This document shows, piece after piece, positions 5,259 to 13,637 of a stretch of 13,708 nt of DNA. The notes beneath the pieces were generated by a model. The model saw only the letters and a list, made by a program, of their open reading frames with translations, had not been told where the DNA came from and made no database searches. Source of the stretch: UBA1724 sp963611685 (GTDB lineage Bacteria > Verrucomicrobiota > Lentisphaeria > Oligosphaerales > Oligosphaeraceae). The position numbers were made by a program, and so were the translations under genes. Position 1 is the first letter of the stretch. Each line of letters starts with the position of its first letter. The stretch lies in contig CAVDSU010000055.1 in the NCBI GenBank assembly GCA_963611685.1, positions 1 to 13,708 on the forward strand. The letters are read 5' to 3'.

Positions 5259-8200
5259 ATGACTACCCCTCCCTTCGTGCATCTGCACGTCCACTCCGAC
5301 TACAGCCTCCTGGATGGCGCGGAGTCGGTCTCCTCCATTGTCAAACAGGCGGTGAAATTCGGCATGCCTGCCGTGGCCTTGACCGACCACGGCACCATGA
5401 GCGGCGTCTATGCCCTCACGACCACCTGCGAGGCCCTCGCCCACGACAAAGAGCACCCGGCGGAGCTCAACGGCATCGTCGGCTGCGAATTCTACGTGGC
5501 GGCCGGAAGCCATCTGGACCACTCCTTCTCCGAGGCCAACAAGGACCGCTTCCACCTGGTGGTGCTGGCGGAGAATCGCCAGGGCTACGTGAACATGTGC
5601 CATCTTTCCCAGGAGGCCTGGCTGAAGGGCTTCTACGGAAAGCCCCGCATCGACTTCGACCTGCTGCAGAAGCACAAGGACGGCGTCATCGTGCTGTCCG
5701 CCTGCCTTTCGGGCCAGGTGCAGAAGCTGCTGCTGCGCAACTACGACAAAGAGGCGGAGGAGGTGGCGCGGCGCTATCGGGACCTTCTGGGCGAAAAGCA
5801 CTACTACATCGAGCTGCAGGACCACGGCTTGGAAGACCAGCACGCCATCAACGACCGGCTGATCGCCCTGGCCAACAAGCTGGGCATCGGCATGGTGGTC
5901 ACGAACGACTCCCACTACTTGCGGCAGGAGGACGCCGAGGCGCAGGATCTGATGGTCTGCATCGGCACCCAGACCACCATCCTGGATTCCAAGCGCATGC
6001 GCTTCGGCACGGACCAGTTCTATTTCAAGAGCCAGGAGGAGATGGCGAAGCTCTTCCCCGCCATTCCCGAGGCCATGAGCAATACCGTGGAGATCGCCAG
6101 CCGCTGCCACGTGCATCTGCCCACCGTGGAGGCCGACCACGCCAACCACTACCCCGCGTATCCCGAACCGCCCGTGGAGGGAAAGGATCCCGACCAGGTC
6201 CGCGAAGAACACCTCCGACAGCTCTGCCACGACGGCCTCCAATGGCGCTATCACTTTGATCCCGACAAGGATGAAATCACCGAGGAGCGCAAGAAGATCC
6301 TGGATCGCATGAACTACGAGATCGGGATCATCAAGCGCATGGGATTCATTAGCTACTACCTGGTGGTGTGGGACTTCCTGCATTATGCGGCGAAGATCGG
6401 CGTGCCCCTGGGGCCCGGCCGCGGCTCCGGCGCAGGCTCCCTGGTGGCATACCTCATCGGCATCACGCATATCGATCCCCTCCGCTATAATCTGCTCTTC
6501 GAGCGATTCCTGAATCCCGAACGAGTCTCGCCTCCCGATTTCGACATCGACCTCTGCGAACGCCGCCGCCACGAGGTGATCGAATACGTCCGCTCCAAGT
6601 ATGGCGCGGACCGCGTGGTGCAGATCGGCACCTTCGGCACTCTGAAGGCGAAGCAGGTGGTGAAGGATGTGGCGCGTGCCATGGGTCGTTCTTACGACGA
6701 GGGCGCGCAGTTCGCGAAGCTGATTCCCGCGGATCCCAAGATGACCCTGGACATCGCGCTGAATGGCAACGAGAAGATGAAGTACCCTCCCAATGCGGAG
6801 TTGAAGGCGAAGATCGAGTCGGAGCCCTGGTGCCAGGAGCTCTGGAAATACGCCAAGGTGCTGGAGGGCCTGAACCGAAATATGTCCATCCACGCCGCCG
6901 GCGTCATCATCGGCGACATGCCGGTGGCGGAGGTGGCGCCCATCGCGCGCGGCGCCGGAGACGAGCCCATCACGCAGTTCTCCGCAATCCCCTGCGAATC
7001 CCTGGGGCTGCTGAAGATGGACTTTTTGGGGCTCAAGACCCTCACGCTCATCCAGGACGCCCTGGATCTGGTGGAGGAGTCCGCCGGCATCAAGATCCTC
7101 TCCAACGACATCCCCGAGGGCGATCCCAAGACCTACCAGCTCTTGAGCGAGGGGAAGACCATCGCGGTCTTCCAGCTGGAATCCGGCGGAATGCAGGAGC
7201 TCTGCCGAAAGTGGCGGCCCACGCGGCTGGAGGACATCATCGCCCTGATCGCCATCTACCGACCCGGTCCCATGGAATTCATTCCCGATTTCCTGGGGCG
7301 CAAGGAGGGGCGCATCCCCATGGACTACGATGTGCCCGAGATGGAGCCGCTTTTGGCCGAGACCAACGGCATCATGCTCTACCAGGAGCAGATCATGCAG
7401 GTGGCGCAGGTGGTGGCGGGCTTCACCTTGGGGCAGGCCGACATTCTCCGGCGTGCCATTGGCAAGAAGAAGATCAAGGTCATGGAGAAGATGAAGGTCA
7501 GCTTCCAGCAGGGCTGCCTGGACCATGGCATCAGCAACGAGATCTCCGAGAACATCTGGACCAAGATCCTCAAGTTCGCCGGCTACGGCTTCAACAAGAG
7601 CCACTCCGCCGCCTACGGATTGCTGACGTACCGCACCGCATTCCTGAAGGCGAATTACCCCGCCGCCTTCATGGCCGCCGTGCTGACCAGCGAACTCTCC
7701 AATTCCGAAAAGATGGCATTCTACCTCAAGGAGTGCCGCGAGATGGGAATCCGGATCCTTCCGCCGGATATCAATGTCTGCGGAAAGTCCTTCTCCGTCA
7801 GCGGAAAGGATATCCGCTTCGGCCTGGCGGCCATCAAGGGCGTGGGCGGCGGCATTGTGGAGACCATCCTGAAGGAGCGAAAGGCCGGCGGGCCCTTCAA
7901 GGGCATGGTGGATCTCTGCGAACGCGTGGAGGGCGTGAGCGCCCGTCTCCTGGATGCCCTGGTGCGCTCCGGCGCCCTGGATTGCTTCGGACATCGCCGC
8001 GAAGAGCTCCTGGTGTCCATCGAACGCGTCCTGAGCCGCAGCGCGGAGGCCCGCGCCGACCGCAAGAGCGGCCAGCTGGACTTCTTCGCCGCCATGAATC
8101 CCGGCAACAAGGAGGACGACGAGGACCTCTACCGCGGCTACCAGGAACTCCCCCTGGAGGCCCTCCTGGAATTCGAGAAGGAGCTCCTGGGATTCTTCGT

Positions 8201-8894
8201 CTCCGGACACCCCATCGACAAGGAGCGCGAGCGCATCGAGACCTACCAGATCGATGACTTGGTGGATCTGCCGTCGCTGCCGCCTCCCGACAAGGAGGTG
8301 GTCTTCCGCACCGGCGCATACATCGCACACTGCGTGAAGAAGATCTCCAAGAAGAGCCAGAAGCCCTTCGCCATCCTTACGCTGGAAAGCCGCGAGGCCT
8401 CCTACGAGGCGCTGCTCTTCAATCGGGAATACGAAAGCACTCTGAAGAACTACCCGGAACTCCTCGAGGGGGGAAGCATCGCCATCGTGGAGGGCATCGC
8501 CACCAAGGAGGAGGAAGAGAACTCCTCCACCCTGAAACTCCGCGTCAATAAGCTCATCCCCATGGACCACGCCGCGGAGTTCTTTACCTCGAAGATCTCT
8601 CTCACTATCGACGAAAAGGACGCCACGCAGGAAAAAATGGCGCTCTTCCTCCAATTGTGCTCCCGACACCACGGACCCGCCGAAATCCATGTCGGAGTCC
8701 GCTTGGAAAACGGCGAATGCCTCTTCTTTAAACGACAGGGACTCACCGTGAAGTCCAGCGAACGCTTCCTCGCCGCATTGGCAAAACTCTTCGGAAAGGA
8801 AAATGTCCGCCCACGCGGCATCAAGGTCCGCCCACAACCCCCGAAACGCGGAAGCTATCTCGGTAATGCCGGCGGCATCGCTACGGAAGAATAA
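5259..8894 (+). CDS. dnaE: DNA polymerase III subunit alpha (DnaE)
   Basis: The 1211-residue catalytic subunit of the replicative DNA polymerase. An N-terminal PHP domain (about 6-220) keeps its apparent metal ligands: HLHVHSDYS (H10, H12), D19, TDHG (H44), GCEFY (E77), H99, SACLSG (C149) and TNDSHY (D217, H219). The polymerase core has GPGRGSGAGS (385-394), PPDFDIDLCERRR (425-437) with catalytic Asp429 and Asp431, LKMDFLGLKTLT with Asp588, YRPGPMEFIPDF (about 667) and GFNKSHSAAYG (about 777). Helix-hairpin-helix-type DNA-binding sequence and an OB-fold (about 1010-1095) follow. Length matches DnaE1 rather than PolC or DnaE2. ATG 5259 is preceded by ctccttcctccctt and no Shine-Dalgarno. It appears monocistronic, ending 76 bases before a terminator stem. 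The last 300 bases become notably A- and C-rich. Confidence 0.97.
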   Translation: MTTPPFVHLHVHSDYSLLDGAESVSSIVKQAVKFGMPAVALTDHGTMSGVYALTTTCEALAHDKEHPAELNGIVGCEFYVAAGSHLDHSFSEANKDRFHLVVLAENRQGYVNMCHLSQEAWLKGFYGKPRIDFDLLQKHKDGVIVLSACLSGQVQKLLLRNYDKEAEEVARRYRDLLGEKHYYIELQDHGLEDQHAINDRLIALANKLGIGMVVTNDSHYLRQEDAEAQDLMVCIGTQTTILDSKRMRFGTDQFYFKSQEEMAKLFPAIPEAMSNTVEIASRCHVHLPTVEADHANHYPAYPEPPVEGKDPDQVREEHLRQLCHDGLQWRYHFDPDKDEITEERKKILDRMNYEIGIIKRMGFISYYLVVWDFLHYAAKIGVPLGPGRGSGAGSLVAYLIGITHIDPLRYNLLFERFLNPERVSPPDFDIDLCERRRHEVIEYVRSKYGADRVVQIGTFGTLKAKQVVKDVARAMGRSYDEGAQFAKLIPADPKMTLDIALNGNEKMKYPPNAELKAKIESEPWCQELWKYAKVLEGLNRNMSIHAAGVIIGDMPVAEVAPIARGAGDEPITQFSAIPCESLGLLKMDFLGLKTLTLIQDALDLVEESAGIKILSNDIPEGDPKTYQLLSEGKTIAVFQLESGGMQELCRKWRPTRLEDIIALIAIYRPGPMEFIPDFLGRKEGRIPMDYDVPEMEPLLAETNGIMLYQEQIMQVAQVVAGFTLGQADILRRAIGKKKIKVMEKMKVSFQQGCLDHGISNEISENIWTKILKFAGYGFNKSHSAAYGLLTYRTAFLKANYPAAFMAAVLTSELSNSEKMAFYLKECREMGIRILPPDINVCGKSFSVSGKDIRFGLAAIKGVGGGIVETILKERKAGGPFKGMVDLCERVEGVSARLLDALVRSGALDCFGHRREELLVSIERVLSRSAEARADRKSGQLDFFAAMNPGNKEDDEDLYRGYQELPLEALLEFEKELLGFFVSGHPIDKERERIETYQIDDLVDLPSLPPPDKEVVFRTGAYIAHCVKKISKKSQKPFAILTLESREASYEALLFNREYESTLKNYPELLEGGSIAIVEGIATKEEEENSSTLKLRVNKLIPMDHAAEFFTSKISLTIDEKDATQEKMALFLQLCSRHHGPAEIHVGVRLENGECLFFKRQGLTVKSSERFLAALAKLFGKENVRPRGIKVRPQPPKRGSYLGNAGGIATEE

Positions 8895-8963
8895 GCAAGA
8901 CGCTTGGCACGACGCTCGGAAAGCACACACGCCACACGAGAACGAGACGACCCACACCCCCCC

Positions 8964-9015
8964 AAAAAAAGCCCCGGCACGCAACGAAACGCTCTGCGCG
9001 CCGGGGCTCTTTGCT
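8964..9015. terminator. Intrinsic terminator, possibly bidirectional, after dnaE
   Basis: AGCCCCGGC (8970-8978) pairs with GCCGGGGCT (9000-9008); with one A-C mismatch the stem extends by three more pairs (CGC/GCG). A7 (8964-8970) flanks the left arm and TCTTT the right. On the + strand the U-tract is short, while on the - strand it is a perfect U7. It most likely ends dnaE transcription, and the A/T symmetry would also stop antisense transcription from the copA side. Confidence 0.75.
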
Positions 9016-9084
9016 TGTTCATTAGTTGAGTATTTCCTCAATTGTTTGTTTTGAGGGGCTGGCGAGGGGCTACATTATGGAGGT

Positions 9085-9105
9085 TTGCCTTGTGGGGCAA
9101 GGCAA
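9085..9105. promoter_or_regulatory. Perfect palindrome in the copA leader
   Basis: TTGCCTTG (9085-9092) and CAAGGCAA (9098-9105) form a perfect 8-bp inverted repeat around TGGGG. It lies 80 bases before the copper ATPase start, in a region with no gene, so an operator or a leader RNA hairpin is plausible. It does not match the CopY (TACAnnTGTA) or CueR-type (ACCTTCC...GGAAGGT) operators that I know. Confidence 0.45.
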
Positions 9106-9185
9106 GGCTGCTCGTTTTTCCGTTTGGGGATTCCGCGTGCGTGAGTTGGCGTGGCGCGTTCTGCTTTTCTTTTTCTTTTTTAGGT

Positions 9186-11411
9186 ATGCTTTTTCGTTTT
9201 TCCATACAGGGCATGCAGTGTGCTGTATGCCAGGGTCATGTTCAGAAGGCGGCGTCGCGTGTTGTGGGGGTCCGCAAGGTTCAGGTGGATTTAGTGAATC
9301 ACCTGTTGTTGTTGGAATCGGAGGATATCGCTTGTGTGGAGCGTGTGGTTCGTGCGGTGACGGAAGCGGGGTATGGCTGTGTGTTGTTGGACGGCGCGGG
9401 CGAGTTGCCTTCTCCGGAGCAGGAGAGCCGGGAGTTATTGCGGGTCTTTTTGTGGTCGCTGGCCTTTGCGTTGCCGGTATGCGTGTTGTCCATGGGCGGG
9501 ATGTTCGGGGTATTGCCGCAGTGGTTTTCGGAGCATCCCTGGGTATCGGTGGGGATTCAGTTTGTGTTGGTGTTGCCGGTCTTGTGGCTGAATCGGGGGA
9601 AGTTCCTCCGTGGGGTGAAGTCGTTGTTTCGGCTGGTGCCGACGATGGAGAGCCTGGTTGCGTTGGCGGCGGGGGCGGGCTTTGTGTATCCGTTGGTGCG
9701 GTTGGTTAATGCGGTGGCGTGTGGGGGCTCCTGGAAGGGCATCATGTTCGAGACGCCCGCCATGCTCTTGACGCTGGTTTCTTTGGGAAAGTGGCTGGAG
9801 GGCGGTGCGCGGGGGAGGGCGGCTGGCGAATTGCAGGCGCTTCGGGAGCGCTCGCCGCGCCAGGCGATTCGGGTGAAGTCCGATGGCACCGAGGAGGAGG
9901 TCTCTCCCGAAAAGCTCCAGTGCGGCGACTTCTGCCGGGTGCGCCCCGGCGCCATGATTCCCGCGGATGGGCAGGTGGTCTTGGGACACTCCACCGTGGA
10001 CCAGTCCGCAATCACGGGCGAGTGGATGCCGGTGGAGAAGGGCCCTGGTGACGAAGTGCTGGGTGCCAGCCTGAACCAGGATGGCCTGTTGGAGATCAAG
10101 GTGCGCGCCGCCGGCGAAGAGAGCCTCTTCGGAAAGGTCATCGCCATGGTGGTGGAGGCGGGCAGCTCCAAGGCGCCCATCGCGCGGCTGGCCGACCGCG
10201 TCTGCGCGGTCTTCGTGCCCGCGGTCCTGCTGGCGTCCCTCGCGACGCTCCTGGGGTGGCTGCTGACGGGGCATCCCTGGACGCTCGCCCTGGATTACGC
10301 CGTCACTGTCCTGGCGATCTCCTGTCCCTGCGCGCTGGGACTGGCCACCCCCGTGGCGATTCTGGTGGGCACCGGCGTGGGCGCGCGGCACGGAATCCTC
10401 TTCAAGAATGCCACTGCCCTGGAGGAGCTCAGCCGGGTGGACACCGTGGTGCTGGACAAGACCGGCACCCTGACCGAGGGCCGACCCGCCCTGGAGCGCA
10501 TTGTGCCGGCCTCTCCCGACGGAGACGAGGAGGGCCTCCTGGAGGTGGCGGCCTCTCTGGAACAGGGCTCCCAGCATCCCCTGGGACGCGCACTGGTTCG
10601 CCGCGCGGAGGAGCTCTCCCTGGAGCTCTCCGGCGTCACCGACTTCCAGAACCACCCGGGGCGCGGCGTCACCGGGAAGATCCGCGGGCGCATCCTGGGC
10701 TGCGGAAATGCGCGGATGCTCCGGGAGGCGGGAATCGAATTGCCCGCGGAGGCGCCCGAGGCCGGAGGCAATGCCGCATCCACGCCGCTCTATCTCTTCT
10801 CCCAGAAGGAGCTCCTGGCGGTCTTTTGGATGAGCGATACCCTGAAGCCACAGGCGCGGGAGACCCTCCTGGACCTGAAGGACTCCGGGACCGCCTGCGT
10901 CATGCTCACCGGCGACCGCCGCCAGGCGGCGCAGGCGTTGTCGCAGGCGTTGCCGTTGGATCAGGCGGAGGGCGGGTTGCTTCCGCAGGACAAGGCGCAG
11001 TGGATCAAGAATTGGCAGCGGGAGGGGCATTTGGTTGCCATGGTTGGCGATGGCGTCAACGACGCGCCGGCGCTGGCCTCCGCGCATGTGGGCGTCGCCA
11101 TGGGCGCGGGCACCGACGTGGCGCTGGATACCGCCGAGGTGATTCTCCTGAATCCCTCCTTCCCCGTGGTGGCCACCGCACGGCGGCTCTCCCTGGCGAC
11201 GCTCCGCGTGATCCGCGAGAATCTCTGCTGGGCCTTCTGCTACAATGTGCTGGCGATCCCCCTGGCGGCCGGGCTCTTCTCCCACTGGGGCGCCAGCATT
11301 CCTCCCTGGACCGGCGCAGCCGCGATGTCGGTGAGCTCCCTCCTGGTCGTCGGAAATGCCCTCCGACTCCGACGCTTCCACCCCAAAACACCCCCGACAC
11401 CCGGACGATAA
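9186..11411 (+). CDS. copA: Copper-exporting P1B-type ATPase (CopA)
   Basis: A 741-residue integral membrane pump that uses ATP to export Cu(I). One N-terminal HMA metal-binding domain (about 2-67) has GMQCAVC with C12 and C15. Membrane segments flank the actuator domain with TGE (277-279). The transport-site motif SCPCALG (379-385; C380, C382) precedes the phosphorylation motif DKTGTLTEG (Asp424), a SQHPLG nucleotide-binding motif, and GDGVNDAP (621-628). The last helices carry YN and MSVSS with a following NALRLR, the Cu(I)-selective signature of P1B-1 pumps. ATG 9186 is chosen because the HMA domain begins there. It follows cttttctttttctttttt with no good Shine-Dalgarno; an in-frame TTG at 9042 would add 48 unlikely residues. 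No copper regulator or chaperone gene lies nearby. The first 540 bases are G- and T-rich, and the rest is C-rich. Confidence 0.93.
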   Translation: MLFRFSIQGMQCAVCQGHVQKAASRVVGVRKVQVDLVNHLLLLESEDIACVERVVRAVTEAGYGCVLLDGAGELPSPEQESRELLRVFLWSLAFALPVCVLSMGGMFGVLPQWFSEHPWVSVGIQFVLVLPVLWLNRGKFLRGVKSLFRLVPTMESLVALAAGAGFVYPLVRLVNAVACGGSWKGIMFETPAMLLTLVSLGKWLEGGARGRAAGELQALRERSPRQAIRVKSDGTEEEVSPEKLQCGDFCRVRPGAMIPADGQVVLGHSTVDQSAITGEWMPVEKGPGDEVLGASLNQDGLLEIKVRAAGEESLFGKVIAMVVEAGSSKAPIARLADRVCAVFVPAVLLASLATLLGWLLTGHPWTLALDYAVTVLAISCPCALGLATPVAILVGTGVGARHGILFKNATALEELSRVDTVVLDKTGTLTEGRPALERIVPASPDGDEEGLLEVAASLEQGSQHPLGRALVRRAEELSLELSGVTDFQNHPGRGVTGKIRGRILGCGNARMLREAGIELPAEAPEAGGNAASTPLYLFSQKELLAVFWMSDTLKPQARETLLDLKDSGTACVMLTGDRRQAAQALSQALPLDQAEGGLLPQDKAQWIKNWQREGHLVAMVGDGVNDAPALASAHVGVAMGAGTDVALDTAEVILLNPSFPVVATARRLSLATLRVIRENLCWAFCYNVLAIPLAAGLFSHWGASIPPWTGAAAMSVSSLLVVGNALRLRRFHPKTPPTPGR

Positions 11412-11440
11412 GAAGAAAACGCATCCCACTCATCCCTCCA

Positions 11441-11483
11441 CGCCGTCGCGAGAAGAAACGCCATTTTCTCGCGGCGGCGTTTT
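11441..11483 (+). terminator. Intrinsic terminator after copA
   Basis: CGCCGTCGCGAGAA (11441-11454) pairs with TTCTCGCGGCGGCG (11466-11479), a 14-bp stem with one G-U pair and an 11-base loop, followed by TTTT (11480-11483). It lies 30 bases after the copA stop and separates copA from tsaE. Confidence 0.85.
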
Positions 11484-11590
11484 CGTGCATCTCGCGTGCG
11501 CGCGCGACGGAGCACAGGAGGAGAATTATCTTACCGGAATCTTCCAAAGAACGCATTTTCCCTCTGGGGAGTTACTCCTTTTTTCCAAGT

Positions 11591-12076
11591 ATGCCAAAGT
11601 ATTTCAGTGACAGTGACGAAAAGACCCTCGCCATGGGAATGGCCATGGCCTCCATCCTTCAGGACGGAATGGTGGTCGCGTTGATCGGCGATCTGGGCTG
11701 CGGAAAGACGGTCCTCTCCCGCGGCATCGCCCGGGGACTGGGCATCACCGAGGCCGTCACAAGCCCGACCTTCACCGTGGCACAGGAATACCGCCGGCCC
11801 GACGGAAAATTCCTCTACCACCTGGATATGTACCGCATCGGTGACGAACAGTCCGCTCTGGCCTTCGGCATCGATGAATTCCTCTTCCAGCCTAACGCCA
11901 TCACGCTGGTGGAGTGGCCCGAGCAAATCGCCGGACTCCTGGAGTCCCCACGCTGCCTCACCATCCGATTCGAACACCTGGCGGAGGGACAGCGCTCCCT
12001 GGAATTCCAGGGCTTCGCACCCAATGACATCGTCCGCGCCGCATGCGCCGCGGGACTGACGGCACTGGCGGAATAA
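11591..12076 (+). CDS. tsaE: tRNA t6A biosynthesis ATPase TsaE
   Basis: A 161-residue P-loop ATPase of the TsaBDE complex that makes N6-threonylcarbamoyladenosine at A37 of ANN-decoding tRNAs. Motifs are the Walker A GDLGCGKT (33-40), TSPTFTVAQEY (57-67), HLDMYR (77-82) and VEWPE (107-111), all in the usual order and spacing. Length is normal for the family. ATG 11591 fits the family N-terminus (an acidic segment, then LGMAMA..L..G.VVALIGDLG). The nearest AGGAGGAG (11516-11523) is about 70 bases upstream and has no ATG near it in this frame. The leader ends in ctccttttttcc. Partner genes tsaB and tsaD are not in the window. It is probably transcribed from its own promoter, since copA ends at a terminator. 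Confidence 0.93.
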   Translation: MPKYFSDSDEKTLAMGMAMASILQDGMVVALIGDLGCGKTVLSRGIARGLGITEAVTSPTFTVAQEYRRPDGKFLYHLDMYRIGDEQSALAFGIDEFLFQPNAITLVEWPEQIAGLLESPRCLTIRFEHLAEGQRSLEFQGFAPNDIVRAACAAGLTALAE

Positions 12077-12164
12077 AACAATCGGCCGCACGCCAGGCAC
12101 GGCGCAGCCACCCACACACAGAGTTTCCCGGGCTTTCCCGGATTTCGTCGTTCCCTTCCCAACT

Positions 12165-12169
12165 AGGAG
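12165..12169 (+). promoter_or_regulatory. Probable Shine-Dalgarno for cstA
   Basis: AGGAG lies 12 bases before ATG 12182, slightly farther than ideal, and directly after the pyrimidine tract ttcccttccc (12151-12160). It supports the chosen start. Confidence 0.4.
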
Positions 12170-12181
12170 TCGTTCCGGTTT

Positions 12182-13627
12182 ATGCTTTTCTTTCTTTTTG
12201 GCATCGCGATGCTGATTGGCGGATACTACACCTACGGCAAATACGTGGAGGGAATCCTGGCGCCCGATGACCGCATGACCCCCGCAGTGACCCATAAGGA
12301 CGGCGTGGACTTCATCGTCATGCCCGGCTGGAAGAATATGCTGATCCAGCTGCTGAATATCGCCGGCGTGGGACCCGTCATCGGCGTGATCCTGGGCATC
12401 AAGTTCGGCGCCTGCGTCTTCCTCATCATTCCTCTGGGAAACATCCTGGGCGGCGCCGTCCACGACTTTGCGTCGGGAATGATGTCGTTGCGCCGCAACG
12501 GCTCGAATCTCCCGGGAATGATCCGGGAGTCCCTGGGCTCCGGCGTCTACGCCGTCTTCTCGGTCTTCATGACCCTGCTGTTGCTGCTGGTGGTGGCGGT
12601 CTTCATCAACATCCCCGCAAATCTCTTCACGCTCATGATCCAGGGATCCCATGTCTTCTGGATCGCGACGGCGTGCATCTTCGTCTACTACGTCGTGGCG
12701 ACGCTCTTCCCCGTGGACAAGATCATCGGGAAGCTCTACCCCGTCTTCGGCGGAATCCTGCTGCTGGGCACCCTGGGACTGCTGGTGTCGATCCTGGGAT
12801 ACCACTCGTTCTATAACGAGGAGATCTTCATCGCCACGCCCACGCTGCTGGAACAGTTCCGCTCCTTCCGCGCTACCTATCCCGTGATCCCCGTGCTCTT
12901 CGTCACCATCGCCTGCGGAATCCTCTCCGGCTTCCATGCCACACAGTCGCCCATCGTGGCGCGCACCATGTCCACCGAGCGCGAGGCACGCGCCACCTAC
13001 TACGGCATGATGATCCTGGAGGGCATCGTGGCCATGATCTGGGCCGCCGGCGGATACATCATCTACAACCTCTTCCCCGAGACCTTCGACATCAATACCA
13101 CCACCGTGATGCAGAAGATCGTGACCTTCTTCCTGGGAAGCAAGCTGGGCAACGTCACGCTGCTGGGCGTCATCATCCTGGCAATCACCTCCGGCGATAC
13201 CGCCATGCGCAGCCTCCGCTTGAGCCTGGCGGAGGTCTTCCATATCGACCAGACCTCCCTGGTGAAACGACTGGCAATCTGCTTCCCCCTCATCGCCGCA
13301 ATCTGCGGACTGCTCTGGTGGTCCAACCAGAGCGCGAAGTCCTTCGGGTTCCTCTGGAACTACTTCGCCTGGGGAAACCAGATGCTGGCGGTCTTTACCC
13401 TCCTGGCGACCTCCGTCTGGCTCTGGAAACAAAAGAAGAACGCCTGGATCACTCTGCTCCCCTGCGCATTCATTACCTTTATCTGCGTGACGTATATCCT
13501 CTGGACCTCCCCCGCACACCACGGACCCGCCGGATTCGGACTGCCACTGCCCGCCGCTTACGCAGCCGGCGCCATCGCCGCAATCCTCTGGTGCGCCTGG
13601 GGATGGTATCGCGGACACCGGAAATAG
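12182..13627 (+). CDS. cstA: Carbon starvation protein CstA family transporter
   Basis: A 481-residue polytopic membrane protein of the CstA family, peptide or pyruvate transporters induced on carbon limitation in E. coli. Conserved stretches are GPVIGVILG (64-72), GAVHDFASGMMSLRRNGSNL (91-110), FPVDKIIGKLYPVFGG, SGFHATQSPIVARTMS, SGDTAMRSLRL and the C-terminal NYFAWGNQMLAVFTL. It belongs to the short form (E. coli CstA is about 700 residues) and ends with a basic RGHRK tail. Substrate cannot be told from sequence. ATG 12182 begins the first membrane segment directly, as usual for this form. The 105-base gap to tsaE is C-rich and holds no clear terminator, so partial readthrough from tsaE is possible. 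Immediately downstream the repeat element of the window edge begins. Confidence 0.9.
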   Translation: MLFFLFGIAMLIGGYYTYGKYVEGILAPDDRMTPAVTHKDGVDFIVMPGWKNMLIQLLNIAGVGPVIGVILGIKFGACVFLIIPLGNILGGAVHDFASGMMSLRRNGSNLPGMIRESLGSGVYAVFSVFMTLLLLLVVAVFINIPANLFTLMIQGSHVFWIATACIFVYYVVATLFPVDKIIGKLYPVFGGILLLGTLGLLVSILGYHSFYNEEIFIATPTLLEQFRSFRATYPVIPVLFVTIACGILSGFHATQSPIVARTMSTEREARATYYGMMILEGIVAMIWAAGGYIIYNLFPETFDINTTTVMQKIVTFFLGSKLGNVTLLGVIILAITSGDTAMRSLRLSLAEVFHIDQTSLVKRLAICFPLIAAICGLLWWSNQSAKSFGFLWNYFAWGNQMLAVFTLLATSVWLWKQKKNAWITLLPCAFITFICVTYILWTSPAHHGPAGFGLPLPAAYAAGAIAAILWCAWGWYRGHRK

Positions 13628-13637
13628 CCGCCCAACC

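Noticed and set aside
5151..9041. A stop-free minus-strand frame of about 1296 codons opposite the whole of dnaE, and similar long minus-strand frames opposite rodA, hemW plus the secreted gene, copA and tsaE-cstA
   Set aside because: High GC and strong C-ending codon use on the + strand remove stop codons from one antisense frame. The predicted products are low-complexity (Leu, Gly, His, Asp) with no motif, while the + strand proteins are clearly conserved families.
9051..9078. TTGAGG, 16 bases, CATTAT as a copA promoter
   Set aside because: Each box matches consensus at only 4 of 6 positions and several equally weak alternatives exist in this T-rich leader.
9042..9185. A 48-residue N-terminal extension of copA from TTG 9042
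   Set aside because: The extension is Trp/Phe-rich and unlike HMA proteins, and crosses the pyrimidine tract and palindrome. The HMA domain starts at ATG 9186.
11516..11523. AGGAGGAG as a ribosome binding site for a longer tsaE or a small gene
   Set aside because: No ATG or GTG lies at a suitable distance. An ATT start at 11525 would give a 22-residue extension not expected in TsaE.
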